Below are positions 9,116-17,365 of a stretch of 64,000 bases of DNA, in pieces. Each line of letters starts with the position of its first letter. Within the stretch, counting starts at the first letter, position 1. A model generated the notes under the pieces. That model was given only the letters and a program-made list of their open reading frames with translations, ran no database searches and was not told where the DNA came from. The stretch is taken from NCBI RefSeq assembly GCF_022410515.1, contig NZ_JACSDI010000001.1, forward strand, positions 682,001 through 746,000, in the 5' to 3' direction. The translations under genes were made by a program, and so were the position numbers. Source of the stretch: Shewanella cutis (GTDB lineage Bacteria; Pseudomonadota; Gammaproteobacteria; Enterobacterales; Shewanellaceae).

Positions 9116-9145
9116 ATAAAAGAGGGATGGCAAACCATCCCTTAG
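9116..9145 (-). terminator. Rho-independent terminator after exeM
   Basis: Stem AGGGATGG/CCATCCCT with loop CAAA (9123-9142), followed on the minus strand by CTTTTA. It lies 50 nt past the exeM stop. Confidence 0.75.
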
Positions 9146-9192
9146 CTTTGAGTTTAGCTCACAAACTTAGTCGTGAAAGTCCGAACTGTCCA

Positions 9193-11805
9193 TTAACGGC
9201 GACGACGCTGTAATCCAAATAGCGATAACAAGGCTAAGCCTAAATAACCTAGCGTACCACCATCATCCTTTGGCGTCGGCTGCGGTTTTGGTGGCACCAC
9301 AGGTGCTGGATAACTTAACGCCACAATCACAGGGTCATGGTCTGAAGCAGAAAACGCATTCTCAGATTTGGCAAGATTGCCTGTGAATTTTTTGCCGTAT
9401 TCGAACAGGCTAGATTCTACCGAGTTGATATGCCAATCTTCGATATCCACTAAACGCTTGGCAAGACTAGTGTTTGCCAAGGCATGGTCGAGGTTGCCTA
9501 ACTCACCATTGTAGCTGTATGAGTAAGTGCCAGTACCGTGAGCTTTAGTATTGAGATTGATAAGACCATAACCTTTTTCAATCTTGCTGCCTTGGCGTTC
9601 AAACACTTTGCCATTTAAGGTGGTCCAAGAGGCTGTCTTGATAGCGCGATCAGACTTGCTGGCATCGAAGTCAGTCAATACGCGCAGAGGATCTTCCATG
9701 CCGTAGGCATTCATATCGCCTATAACCAGTAAATCGCCTTTCACGTCTTTTAATGCTTCACCTAACACTTTCGCTGCTGACACGCGGAAAGCATTACACT
9801 TACCCTGTTGATCAGCAGGATCAACAGACTCTTCGAAGTTAACCCAATCCTCCAAACAGCCTGAGCCTTTTGATTTAAGATGGTTAACAACAACGGTTAA
9901 GCTTTGATCATGGATATTAAAGGTTTGCGCTAAGCTATGACGTTGGTAAGCATCATTGCCAGGGTTAGTCTCAGTCTTGCCATCTTTAATACGAGTCACA
10001 CTGCCCGCACTCGCATGTTGCTCTGGGGTTTCAATAGTACGAGCCGCCCCCGCAAGGCTTACTTTACCAGCACGATAAAGCATACCAACGGTAATGGCAT
10101 CGCTACCAAAGTACTTACCGTCGTATTTATCTTTGTCGTCGATTTGAATATAGCTGTAAGCGTTTTCTGTGGTTTGCTTCTCGTTTAAGGCATCGACCAA
10201 GTTCTTAATCGCGCTCTTTTCGCCAAAACCGTTGTTAGCAATTTCCATCAAGCCAACGATATCGGCATTCATGGCGGTAATCGCACTGACGATTTTTGTG
10301 CGTTGTAGTAGCATTTCTTCTTCGGTCAATGCGCCGCGATTACCACCTGATGGGTTAGTATCGCCGCCTACAACATCGTTGAAGAAGTTAAGCACGTTAA
10401 AACTGGCCACACGAATATCGCCTTTGGTGGCCACGCTGGGTTCATCGGTTCTATCATCGCCACGGATAAAATCGCCTGCAGTAATAGTATTAGTTGCCAC
10501 TAAACGGTAAGCACCGTAGCTGTAGCCAACCACACCTTGCAGATTTGTTAGTTGATCGCCCACGCGGATATAACCTGTTTCGGCGTTAAAATCAGGGAAG
10601 TAAGGAATAACGCCATCCGCAGGCTTGTAATCGGATTCAATAAACAGCTGATTCTCGCGGTTTGATTTAGCTAATGCCGTCGCCTCGGCAGAAAGCGCTG
10701 GATATAACTGGGTCGGCTTCATCAGGGGTGCTTTGTATGACACCAACATGTTATTGCGCTTACCCGCGTAGTCGTAGCTAAAGGTACGACTGATCTTCAA
10801 ATCGCTGCCCGCATCCAATAGTACATTCATCCCTTCAAAACGCTCTAATGCCTGAGCCAAAGTTTCACCTTCTGCTACATAGAAAGGTGCGGCGACAGGG
10901 ATTTCGCCCTTAGTGCCAACTTCAAATTTCTTATCGGTTTTGATATCAATTTGAGTCAAGCCGAAGTATTCCTTCACCTTACCCTGAACACAAATTTCAA
11001 CCCCAGGCTGAATCGCTGCGGGTGGCGTTTCACCTAAAAACACAAATACGCCATCGGAAGTGTATGGCGAGTTATCACCCTTCACTTCTTGCAGATAAAA
11101 ACCTTTAAATAAATTCTCACCACGGGCAGTGACGACACCGCGAACGGTGACTTCGCTTTCAGACTCGAATGCGCCAGCTGGCACATAAGGGCTAGACTCT
11201 CCCGCACCTTGAACTTGGTAAATTGGGACAATTTTTGCACCGCTGCAGCTAAATGCAGGTGTTTCAGGCTTAGTTGGGGTATCCAGTGAGCCAAGACCTG
11301 TGAAAGTATCTTTAGGTAATTGTTCCCACTGGCCAGGATTGAAGACAGTATTTGCCACTAATGAGTCAAGCTTGCGCTTAAGGGTAACATCAAGCCCCCA
11401 ACCCACAGGAGTTGGCACGTCACCAATAATATCGACAACCGCACCATCTTTAACTAAGGCAACCGCATCGCCACCGTTAAAACTTAAGGTACCAGAAAAA
11501 CTATCAACGCCTTGAGGCAGAGTAATAACACCACTTGAATTGAGAATGACTTTAGTGGCTTTAGCTGCGATGCTTTGTCCATCTAACACTTGCATATCTG
11601 CCGCATCGGTGGCGCCATCTTTATAACGAACGAGTTTATAACCAGTAAGATCTATTGCTGTATTGCCACTGTTATATAATTCAATCGCTTTGTTATTTGA
11701 GCTACCTTCAACATACTCAGTGATCATTACATTAGCGTTTGCCATCATAGGCAAAGCCGCGGCTACAGCTAAAGAAATAGCTGTTAACTTATTAACATTT
11801 TCCAT
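9193..11805 (-). CDS. exeM: Extracellular nuclease ExeM with LTD, EEP and GlyGly-CTERM regions
   Basis: 870 residues. A signal peptide (MENVNKLTAISLAVAAALPM ... ANA) is followed by a lamin-tail-like domain starting NVMITEYVEGSSNNKAIELY. Next come an OB-like region and, from about residue 455, an endonuclease/exonuclease/phosphatase domain: IRVASFNVLNFF, ADIVGLMEI, VVNHLKSKG, LLVIGDMNAYG and SASDHDPVIVAL. These carry the metal and phosphate ligands of the EEP fold. The C-terminus GGTLGYLGLALLSLFGLQRRRR is a GlyGly-CTERM signal cut by rhombosortase. S. oneidensis ExeM degrades extracellular DNA and affects biofilms and phosphorus supply. Monocistronic, closed by a terminator. Confidence 0.95.
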   Translation of the reverse strand: MENVNKLTAISLAVAAALPMMANANVMITEYVEGSSNNKAIELYNSGNTAIDLTGYKLVRYKDGATDAADMQVLDGQSIAAKATKVILNSSGVITLPQGVDSFSGTLSFNGGDAVALVKDGAVVDIIGDVPTPVGWGLDVTLKRKLDSLVANTVFNPGQWEQLPKDTFTGLGSLDTPTKPETPAFSCSGAKIVPIYQVQGAGESSPYVPAGAFESESEVTVRGVVTARGENLFKGFYLQEVKGDNSPYTSDGVFVFLGETPPAAIQPGVEICVQGKVKEYFGLTQIDIKTDKKFEVGTKGEIPVAAPFYVAEGETLAQALERFEGMNVLLDAGSDLKISRTFSYDYAGKRNNMLVSYKAPLMKPTQLYPALSAEATALAKSNRENQLFIESDYKPADGVIPYFPDFNAETGYIRVGDQLTNLQGVVGYSYGAYRLVATNTITAGDFIRGDDRTDEPSVATKGDIRVASFNVLNFFNDVVGGDTNPSGGNRGALTEEEMLLQRTKIVSAITAMNADIVGLMEIANNGFGEKSAIKNLVDALNEKQTTENAYSYIQIDDKDKYDGKYFGSDAITVGMLYRAGKVSLAGAARTIETPEQHASAGSVTRIKDGKTETNPGNDAYQRHSLAQTFNIHDQSLTVVVNHLKSKGSGCLEDWVNFEESVDPADQQGKCNAFRVSAAKVLGEALKDVKGDLLVIGDMNAYGMEDPLRVLTDFDASKSDRAIKTASWTTLNGKVFERQGSKIEKGYGLINLNTKAHGTGTYSYSYNGELGNLDHALANTSLAKRLVDIEDWHINSVESSLFEYGKKFTGNLAKSENAFSASDHDPVIVALSYPAPVVPPKPQPTPKDDGGTLGYLGLALLSLFGLQRRRR

Positions 11806-12315
11806 ATCAACAACCCCATTATTATAATATTGCCGCTAATTTTTATTAACGTGCGAGCGGATTATTCCAGAGTTGCAGGGCTAAAAAAAGGGGGCAAGAT
11901 CTCACTATGCACGCATAAGATATTGATGGAAATGAAATTTTACGGGTTAAATTGTCTTATATTCAGAACAGTGGCATAAGGCAAAAGTGTTAAATAATGA
12001 CAAAACAATAAGTAAGAAAAAGACATCTAACAGGCCCAATCAAGCCCGATGAGTAAATAATAACCGCAAAAATAAATGTGATATTTTAATGATATTTTTT
12101 AACATACCATTCTGAATAAACGCATTAAACTTCCCATATTCAATATACGTGGTTAATTTAACCCTTAATCAGTCTTTGATTATTTTGAAATAATTGCTCT
12201 TTTAATCCCAAATAATCACGTTTCCAAATAAAAAATTTAAACAACAATAAAGCCAAGTCCCTTAATATGACTAGGTTTACTGATAAATTAAAACAACTGA
12301 GGGATTCAATCGCAT
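11806..12315. other. AT-rich gene-free stretch upstream of exeM
   Basis: About 510 nt with no ORF. It contains runs of A/T and should carry the exeM promoter. A Pho box was considered because exeM supplies phosphate from DNA, but none was recognised. Confidence 0.5.
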
Positions 12316-12345
12316 AAAAAAATACCGCCCTAGGGCGGTATTTTT
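12316..12345. terminator. Rho-independent terminator after fkpA
   Basis: AAAAAAATACCGCCC/GGGCGGTATTTTT, an almost perfect stem with A- and T-runs on either side. It lies 25 nt past the fkpA stop and can work on both strands. Confidence 0.92.
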
Positions 12346-12369
12346 ATAAAAGCGAACGGCTGCTAAACA

Positions 12370-13137
12370 TTACTTCTTAGCAGGCTCTGCTGCAGGAGCA
12401 GCTGCTTTCTCAATTGATTTCAGTTCAACTTCAAAAATCAGCGTTGAGTTAGGTGGAATAGTACCATTATCGCGATCACCGTAAGCTAAGTTTGCAGGAA
12501 TAACAAACTTGTACTTAGCGCCAACTGGCATCAATTGTACGCCTTCGGTCCAACCAGGAATAACACGATTCAACGGGAACTTAAGCGACTCACCACGTTT
12601 GTACGAGCTATCAAACTCTTTACCGTCAATCAGTGTGCCCACGTAATCCACTTCTACAGTGTCTTCAGCAGCTGGCTTCTCACCTGAACCTGGAGTTAAT
12701 ACTTCGTATTGCAGACCAGATTCAGTGGTGACTACGCCTGGCTTAGCTTTGTTTTCATCAAGGAATTTTTTGCCATCCTCGAGATTTTTCGCCGCAATGG
12801 CTTTAGCTTGTTCTTGACGTTTGTCGTTTAACTTCTTATCTAAACTTTGAAGAATGGTTTGCATTTCTTCTTCAGTTAATTTCAGTTGATCATTTAAACC
12901 GTTAGTGAAACCAGTCACGATCAAAGTGCGGTCAACCGGCAGGCCTAATTCTTCTTGCTCTTTAATGTGGCCAGACATATAACGACCGATTGAAGCGCCA
13001 ACACTGTAGGCTTCTTTCTGTGCTTCAGTCGTTAATTCAACATTTGTGCTTGTATTTGTTGCTTTTTCTTCTTGATTACAAGCAGATAGGCCAATAACAG
13101 CCAATGCAACTAACGATAATTTATAAATCGATTTCAT
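12370..13137 (-). CDS. fkpA: FKBP-type peptidyl-prolyl isomerase, lipoprotein (FkpA-like)
   Basis: 255 residues. The lipobox LSAC (MKSIYKLSLVALAVIGLSACNQ) predicts a lipid-anchored periplasmic protein, whereas E. coli FkpA is soluble. An N-terminal FKBP_N dimerisation domain (about 35-135: EAYSVGASIGRYMSG ... LDKKLNDKRQEQAKA) is followed by the FKBP catalytic domain (about 140-240). The latter has VEVDYVGTLIDGKEFDSSY, GWTEGVQLMPVGAKYKF, PANLAYGDRDNGTIPPNSTL and FEVELKSI. It isomerises X-Pro bonds and acts as a chaperone in outer-membrane protein folding. The A/K/P-rich tail AAAPAAEPAKK is low complexity. Transcribed away from the WD40 gene. Confidence 0.93.
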   Translation of the reverse strand: MKSIYKLSLVALAVIGLSACNQEEKATNTSTNVELTTEAQKEAYSVGASIGRYMSGHIKEQEELGLPVDRTLIVTGFTNGLNDQLKLTEEEMQTILQSLDKKLNDKRQEQAKAIAAKNLEDGKKFLDENKAKPGVVTTESGLQYEVLTPGSGEKPAAEDTVEVDYVGTLIDGKEFDSSYKRGESLKFPLNRVIPGWTEGVQLMPVGAKYKFVIPANLAYGDRDNGTIPPNSTLIFEVELKSIEKAAAPAAEPAKK

Positions 13138-13290
13138 TAAAGCTTCCTCAGCATCCTCAAGCGGTTACAATAACCTAAGCGCGACAACTTTATACTACTT
13201 ATCTGGGTTATACCAACTAGATTCTTTATGGGTTAACTGTGATTAATTTCACTCTACCGAACTAGAGACACCAACTTTAGGAGCAAGTTC

Positions 13291-14241
13291 ATGAAGAAAA
13301 CCCTACTGCTGGTAATTTGCACGATGTTTTTAACTGCATGCCACCCCAGAGCCGACGATATTCGCGAGCTCTCAAAAGAGCCTTCTTACAGTGCCAGCCT
13401 CTCAAATGATGGCACGCTTGCCATTATCGCCACACAGAGTCAGGGAGTGCAGTGTTGGGACTTAATCCATCACACCCTAAAATACCAATGGGTGCATGGT
13501 GACCTCAATACAGGCGTGACCAGCACAGCCATTTCGCCTAATGGTGAGTTTGTTGCATCGTTAAGCCGCGATTCAGTTGTGTTGTGGACAATTGCCGATG
13601 GAAAATCCCTCGGTTGGTGGTCACTGCCATCATCGGGGGAAAGTGTTGCGGTGGCCAACAATGGAGCTTTACTTATCGGCTTAAACGATGGCAGCGTTAT
13701 GTCCCTCAATGCGGCTAAAACGGCACTGATCAAGTTTTTAGGTCATAAAGAACGCGTCAATACGGTTGCCATTTCAGCAGATGGGCGCATAGCGCTTACG
13801 GGTTCAAATGATATGCAGGCCATTTTATGGCAAGCGCAGAGCGGGCAGCCTATCCACACTTGGGATCTTGGCAGTAGAGTGACTAAAGTCGCACTGAACG
13901 ACAGTGGCAGTTTAAGTTTTACCAATGGCAGTACTAACGAAGCAAAAATATGGGACAATGCAAGCGGTAAGCTTTTAAATCAATTAGAGATTAATCGTCG
14001 CCAAATGACTTTTTCAGCGGTACGATTTACACAGCAAGACAAGCAGTTATTAACCGGTACCCCCGCCCGCGAAGTCATACTCTGGCAACGCAATACGGGT
14101 AAACCTATTGCCCAGTGGCAAATTGCGCTGACGAAACACAGCCAAAACCGTGGAGCCGTTGTATACTCTGTGGCAATTCGAGATACCAATAAAGTCGTTA
14201 GTATCAGTAGCCAAGGCTTAGTCGAGACTTGGCAACAATAG
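13291..14241 (+). CDS. WD40-repeat lipoprotein
   Basis: 316 residues with lipobox LTAC (MKKTLLLVICTMFLTACHPR), so probably anchored in the outer membrane facing the periplasm. The body is built of WD40-like blades, with recurring patterns such as VTSTAISPNGEFVASLSRDS-VVLW, VNTVAISADGRIALTGSNDM-QAILW and VVYSVAIRDTNKVVSISSQGLVETW. Such beta-propellers are binding scaffolds; no enzymatic motif is seen and the partner is unknown. ATG 13291 is preceded by TAGGAG. It is the first gene of an apparent run continuing with slyX 9 nt later. Confidence 0.88.
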   Translation: MKKTLLLVICTMFLTACHPRADDIRELSKEPSYSASLSNDGTLAIIATQSQGVQCWDLIHHTLKYQWVHGDLNTGVTSTAISPNGEFVASLSRDSVVLWTIADGKSLGWWSLPSSGESVAVANNGALLIGLNDGSVMSLNAAKTALIKFLGHKERVNTVAISADGRIALTGSNDMQAILWQAQSGQPIHTWDLGSRVTKVALNDSGSLSFTNGSTNEAKIWDNASGKLLNQLEINRRQMTFSAVRFTQQDKQLLTGTPAREVILWQRNTGKPIAQWQIALTKHSQNRGAVVYSVAIRDTNKVVSISSQGLVETWQQ

Positions 14242-14250
14242 AGGTTAGTC

Positions 14251-14463
14251 ATGCAAGGCGTACAAGAACAGATTGAAGAGCTGCAAACTAAATTAGCTTT
14301 TCAAGAGCTCACGGTCGAAGAGTTGAACCAAGAAGTGATTAAATTGAACCAACTCGTGGCCCACCAGCAACATCAAATCCAGCTATTAATTGGAAAGTTG
14401 CAGGCGATAGAACCGAGTAATATGGCGACCCAAGCCGAAGAGACACCACCACCCCATTATTAG
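14251..14463 (+). CDS. slyX: SlyX family protein
   Basis: 70 residues, the normal SlyX size. The N-terminal two-thirds is a predicted coiled coil ([20 protein letters not shown] then [18 protein letters not shown]), and the C-terminus ends in the family-typical PPPHY. The function of SlyX is not established. It is 9 nt after the WD40 lipoprotein stop and 57 nt before def, consistent with one transcript. Confidence 0.95.
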   Translation: MQGVQEQIEELQTKLAFQELTVEELNQEVIKLNQLVAHQQHQIQLLIGKLQAIEPSNMATQAEETPPPHY

Positions 14464-14520
14464 TAATAACGAACTAAAACTGTAAACCAAGTGATGGCCA
14501 CTAAATATCCAGGGAATGCG

Positions 14521-15066
14521 ATGTTTAAAGATGAAATGCGACAAACACCCAATAAGCCACTGCCGATAGCCGTGGTGGGGGAAGCCATTTTAAAACAACA
14601 GGCGATTGAAGTACGTGACTTTGATGACACACTCAATCAGTTAGCATCGCAAATGGCGGCAAGCATGGAGGAGGCAAAAGGCGTCGGCATTGCCGCTCCT
14701 CAAGTCCATAGTCCACTCGCCCTGTTTATCATGGCCTCAAGACCAAACGAGCGTTATCCCGACGCCCCCTTAATGGAACCACTTGTGGTGGTAAACCCAC
14801 AGATCGTGTTGAGATCTTTGCAACTTGAGAAGGGGGAGGAAGGTTGTTTATCTGTCCCTGGGCAACGGTTTACCATTTGGCGCCATCAGACAATTGTTGT
14901 GCGCTATCAAAACCTCGCAGGACAGTGGCAACACTCTGAGTTAACAGGTTTTATCGCACGCATTTTCCAACATGAATTTGATCATCTTCAAGGGATCACT
15001 TTGCTTGAGCGTTCACAAATGCCAGAGCAAAAACTAATGGCGCAAGAAGGTAAACCACAGGCATGA
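14521..15066 (+). CDS. def: Peptide deformylase paralogue
   Basis: 181 residues from ATG 14521, which has AGGGA 5 nt upstream; a frame from GTG 14491 or ATG 14494 adds ten residues but lacks a ribosome site. All three deformylase motifs are present: I GVGIAAPQV, II EGCLSVPG (Cys metal ligand) and III QHEFDHLQG (HExxH). It removes the formyl group from nascent N-terminal Met in the cytoplasm. The location, between slyX and a lipoprotein gene rather than beside fmt, suggests a second paralogue; the housekeeping def would be elsewhere. It overlaps the next gene by four bases (ATGA). Confidence 0.9.
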   Translation: MFKDEMRQTPNKPLPIAVVGEAILKQQAIEVRDFDDTLNQLASQMAASMEEAKGVGIAAPQVHSPLALFIMASRPNERYPDAPLMEPLVVVNPQIVLRSLQLEKGEEGCLSVPGQRFTIWRHQTIVVRYQNLAGQWQHSELTGFIARIFQHEFDHLQGITLLERSQMPEQKLMAQEGKPQA

Positions 15067-16463
15067 AAACCACCTTCATTCATTCTTTTATCAGACCCAC
15101 AATCAGCACGCTGATGCTCGCCGCCATCTTAGGCTCGAGTGGTTGTGCTTATAACAGTATTTTTATTAATTACCCGGCACAAATTGCGCCAGTAAAACAA
15201 GAACTCAATACTGCTAAGCCCATGGCTGAGCTCGATAAATTAGCCAGTAATATCCAAGGTAATGACGGTTTACTCTACGCCCAAGAGGCGGGGCGCGTGG
15301 CCCAAGTTGCGGGGGATTTTGCCAGCAGTAAAAAGTACTACCAGCAAGCGGTTGCGGCCTATACGGCCTTTGATGACAAAGCAAAAATTAGTGCCAGCGA
15401 TATCGGCGCAACGGCCACCAGCTTAGTGTTAAACGATAATGCCATACCTTATCGCGGCCCAGGCTACGAGCGGATTATGCTACACCAATATCAGGCGCTA
15501 AATTACCTCTTCAGCGGTGACTATCAAGGCGCATTGGTGGAAGTTCGTCGCAGTAACGAACTGCAAAGCTCAGAGCAGGAACGCTACCAAAAGTCGCAAA
15601 AATCAGTACAAGCTATGGCCAATGGCACAATCGATGCAGAGGTCAATCGGCTCGGTCAAGCGGCTGGCACTGTGACCAGTTCCTTCCTAAACGCCTATAG
15701 TTATTACACAACGGGCGTACTTCACGAAGTGCTTGGTGAGCCAAACGACGCCTTTATTGATTATCGTAAAGCGGCGCAAATCACCCCAGATAACACTTAT
15801 CTGCAACAGGATTTAGTGCGCCTTGCCAAACAACTCGGCATGCCACAATACGATGAATTTAAAAAACGCTGGGGCGACGCCAAACTCCCAAAAGCGGGTG
15901 AAGGCCAAGTGATTTTAATGGTCGAAAAAGGCTTTGTACCTGAAAAACAAGCGCTCACTGTCCCCTTTACCATTCATGGCAACTGGCAAACCGTGTCTCT
16001 TGCCACCTATGGACCCAACAATAGCTATGTGCCAGAGACGCAGGTACAAGGCTTAGGTACAGTGCTCAAAACGGAACCTATCGCCAATATTGATGCCTTA
16101 GCGATTACCGCCTTGAAGGAAGATTTACCCGGCACCTTAGTCCGCCAAGTGGCGCGGGTATATGCTAAATCGGAGATGGCTTATCAGGTCGAAAAAAGCG
16201 GTAAGCCCGGCAATAATGCTGCCGATATTGGCAGTATCGCCATGCAGATTTTTAACGTTGTCACCGAACAGGCGGATCGACGCAGTTGGTTGACACTGCC
16301 AAAACAAGCGCAAATCGGTAGACGTTATCTCAATCCGGGTGAATATACCCTGCAATTGGATAAAGCCCCACCGGCAAAAATTGACGTTGCTGCAGGCAAG
16401 ACCACCTTGGTCTGGGCAATTGATACTGGTAATTACACCCGAATTTATTCAATAATCATTTAA
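15063..16463 (+). CDS. COG3014-type tetratricopeptide-like lipoprotein
   Basis: 466 residues. A lipobox GSSGCAYNS after a hydrophobic stretch predicts a lipoprotein. The first half is helical and repeat-like (YYQQAVAAYTAFDDKAKIS, LHQYQALNYLFSGDYQGALV, EVLGEPNDAFIDYRKAAQIT), as in TPR-like proteins; the second half is beta-rich. It matches the uncharacterised COG3014 family by pattern. The ATGA overlap with def implies translational coupling, and lpoB starts 67 nt downstream. This link to LpoB suggests a role in envelope or peptidoglycan biology, which is inference from context. Confidence 0.82.
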   Translation: MKTTFIHSFIRPTISTLMLAAILGSSGCAYNSIFINYPAQIAPVKQELNTAKPMAELDKLASNIQGNDGLLYAQEAGRVAQVAGDFASSKKYYQQAVAAYTAFDDKAKISASDIGATATSLVLNDNAIPYRGPGYERIMLHQYQALNYLFSGDYQGALVEVRRSNELQSSEQERYQKSQKSVQAMANGTIDAEVNRLGQAAGTVTSSFLNAYSYYTTGVLHEVLGEPNDAFIDYRKAAQITPDNTYLQQDLVRLAKQLGMPQYDEFKKRWGDAKLPKAGEGQVILMVEKGFVPEKQALTVPFTIHGNWQTVSLATYGPNNSYVPETQVQGLGTVLKTEPIANIDALAITALKEDLPGTLVRQVARVYAKSEMAYQVEKSGKPGNNAADIGSIAMQIFNVVTEQADRRSWLTLPKQAQIGRRYLNPGEYTLQLDKAPPAKIDVAAGKTTLVWAIDTGNYTRIYSIII

Positions 16464-16530
16464 CCAAGCGGTGAATGTTTGAATAAAACGAGTGTCATTA
16501 AGTTTTTACAATCACAAAATGGAACTGACT

Positions 16531-17124
16531 ATGAAACAATTTAAACTGATTTTTGTGCTGGCTGCCGTGATGGGTCTGGCTGCATGTCAATCGAAAGTCG
16601 AGTATGGCGATGCCACAGAAGTTGAAACCGTTAACGAAAACTTTGGTTCAACGGATCTGCAAGCCATTGCCGCTAAGATGGTAGATAGCATGATGACATT
16701 CCCACCTATCGTAGCGATAACAGCGAATGACCGCCCAATTTTGTTTGTTGATAGCATCAAAAACAAAACCTCAGAGCATATTGATACTGAGTCAGTGACC
16801 GACTCGATCAGCAATAAGTTACTCCGTTCTGGCAAGTTCCGTTTTATCGATATGACTAAAGTCGATTCAGTACGTAAACAACTGGATTATCAAAACAATA
16901 CCGGTATGGTTGACCCATCAACCGCAATCAAATTTGGCCGCCAAATCGGTGCTCAATACATGCTCTATGGCAATCTATCTAGCATTGTGAAGCAAGATGG
17001 CAGCACCAAAGACGTTTACTACAAGATGACAATGCGCCTGATGGATTTAGAAACAGGTCTTATCGAATGGTCTGACGAAAAAGAAATCCGTAAGACTAAG
17101 TCTAAGTCTTTCTTGGGCATGTAA
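16531..17124 (+). CDS. lpoB: Penicillin-binding protein activator LpoB
   Basis: 197 residues from ATG 16531, with GGAA upstream; the frame reaches 13 codons further back but the lipoprotein signal begins here. MKQFKLIFVLAAVMGLAACQ carries lipobox LAAC. Conserved LpoB segments follow: RPILFVDSIKNKTSEHIDT, SNKLLRSGKFRFID and FGRQIGAQYMLYGNLSSI. LpoB is an outer-membrane lipoprotein that activates the PBP1b synthase. It is the last gene before a terminator at 17163-17193 and follows the COG3014 lipoprotein. E. coli LpoB is slightly longer because of a disordered N-terminal linker that is short here. Confidence 0.9.
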   Translation: MKQFKLIFVLAAVMGLAACQSKVEYGDATEVETVNENFGSTDLQAIAAKMVDSMMTFPPIVAITANDRPILFVDSIKNKTSEHIDTESVTDSISNKLLRSGKFRFIDMTKVDSVRKQLDYQNNTGMVDPSTAIKFGRQIGAQYMLYGNLSSIVKQDGSTKDVYYKMTMRLMDLETGLIEWSDEKEIRKTKSKSFLGM

Positions 17125-17162
17125 TTCATTACAGCTTCATCGGCTAACGCCGAAATACGCCA

Positions 17163-17193
17163 AAAAAAAGCCAGCATTTTTGCTGGCTTTTTT
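17163..17193 (+). terminator. Rho-independent terminator after lpoB
   Basis: AAAAAAAGCCAGCA-TTTT-TGCTGGCTTTTTT, a perfect stem followed by six T residues. Confidence 0.93.
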
Positions 17194-17365
17194 ACATTTT
17201 TAACATTGGTTATCCATGCTAAATAAGGTAGTGTACTCGCCCAAAACACTCAGCAATGATGCCGCCTTCAAACGGGGATGAGTTTGCCGCTCAGCGAGGG
17301 CTTCACTCGCACTCCTAAGCCGCATCAAAGCCATAAATAAAGTACATCGTTGAAGGATTGAAGTA

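Noticed and set aside
11806..12315. Pho box upstream of exeM
   Set aside because: No pair of CTGTCAT-like elements at 11-bp spacing could be found.
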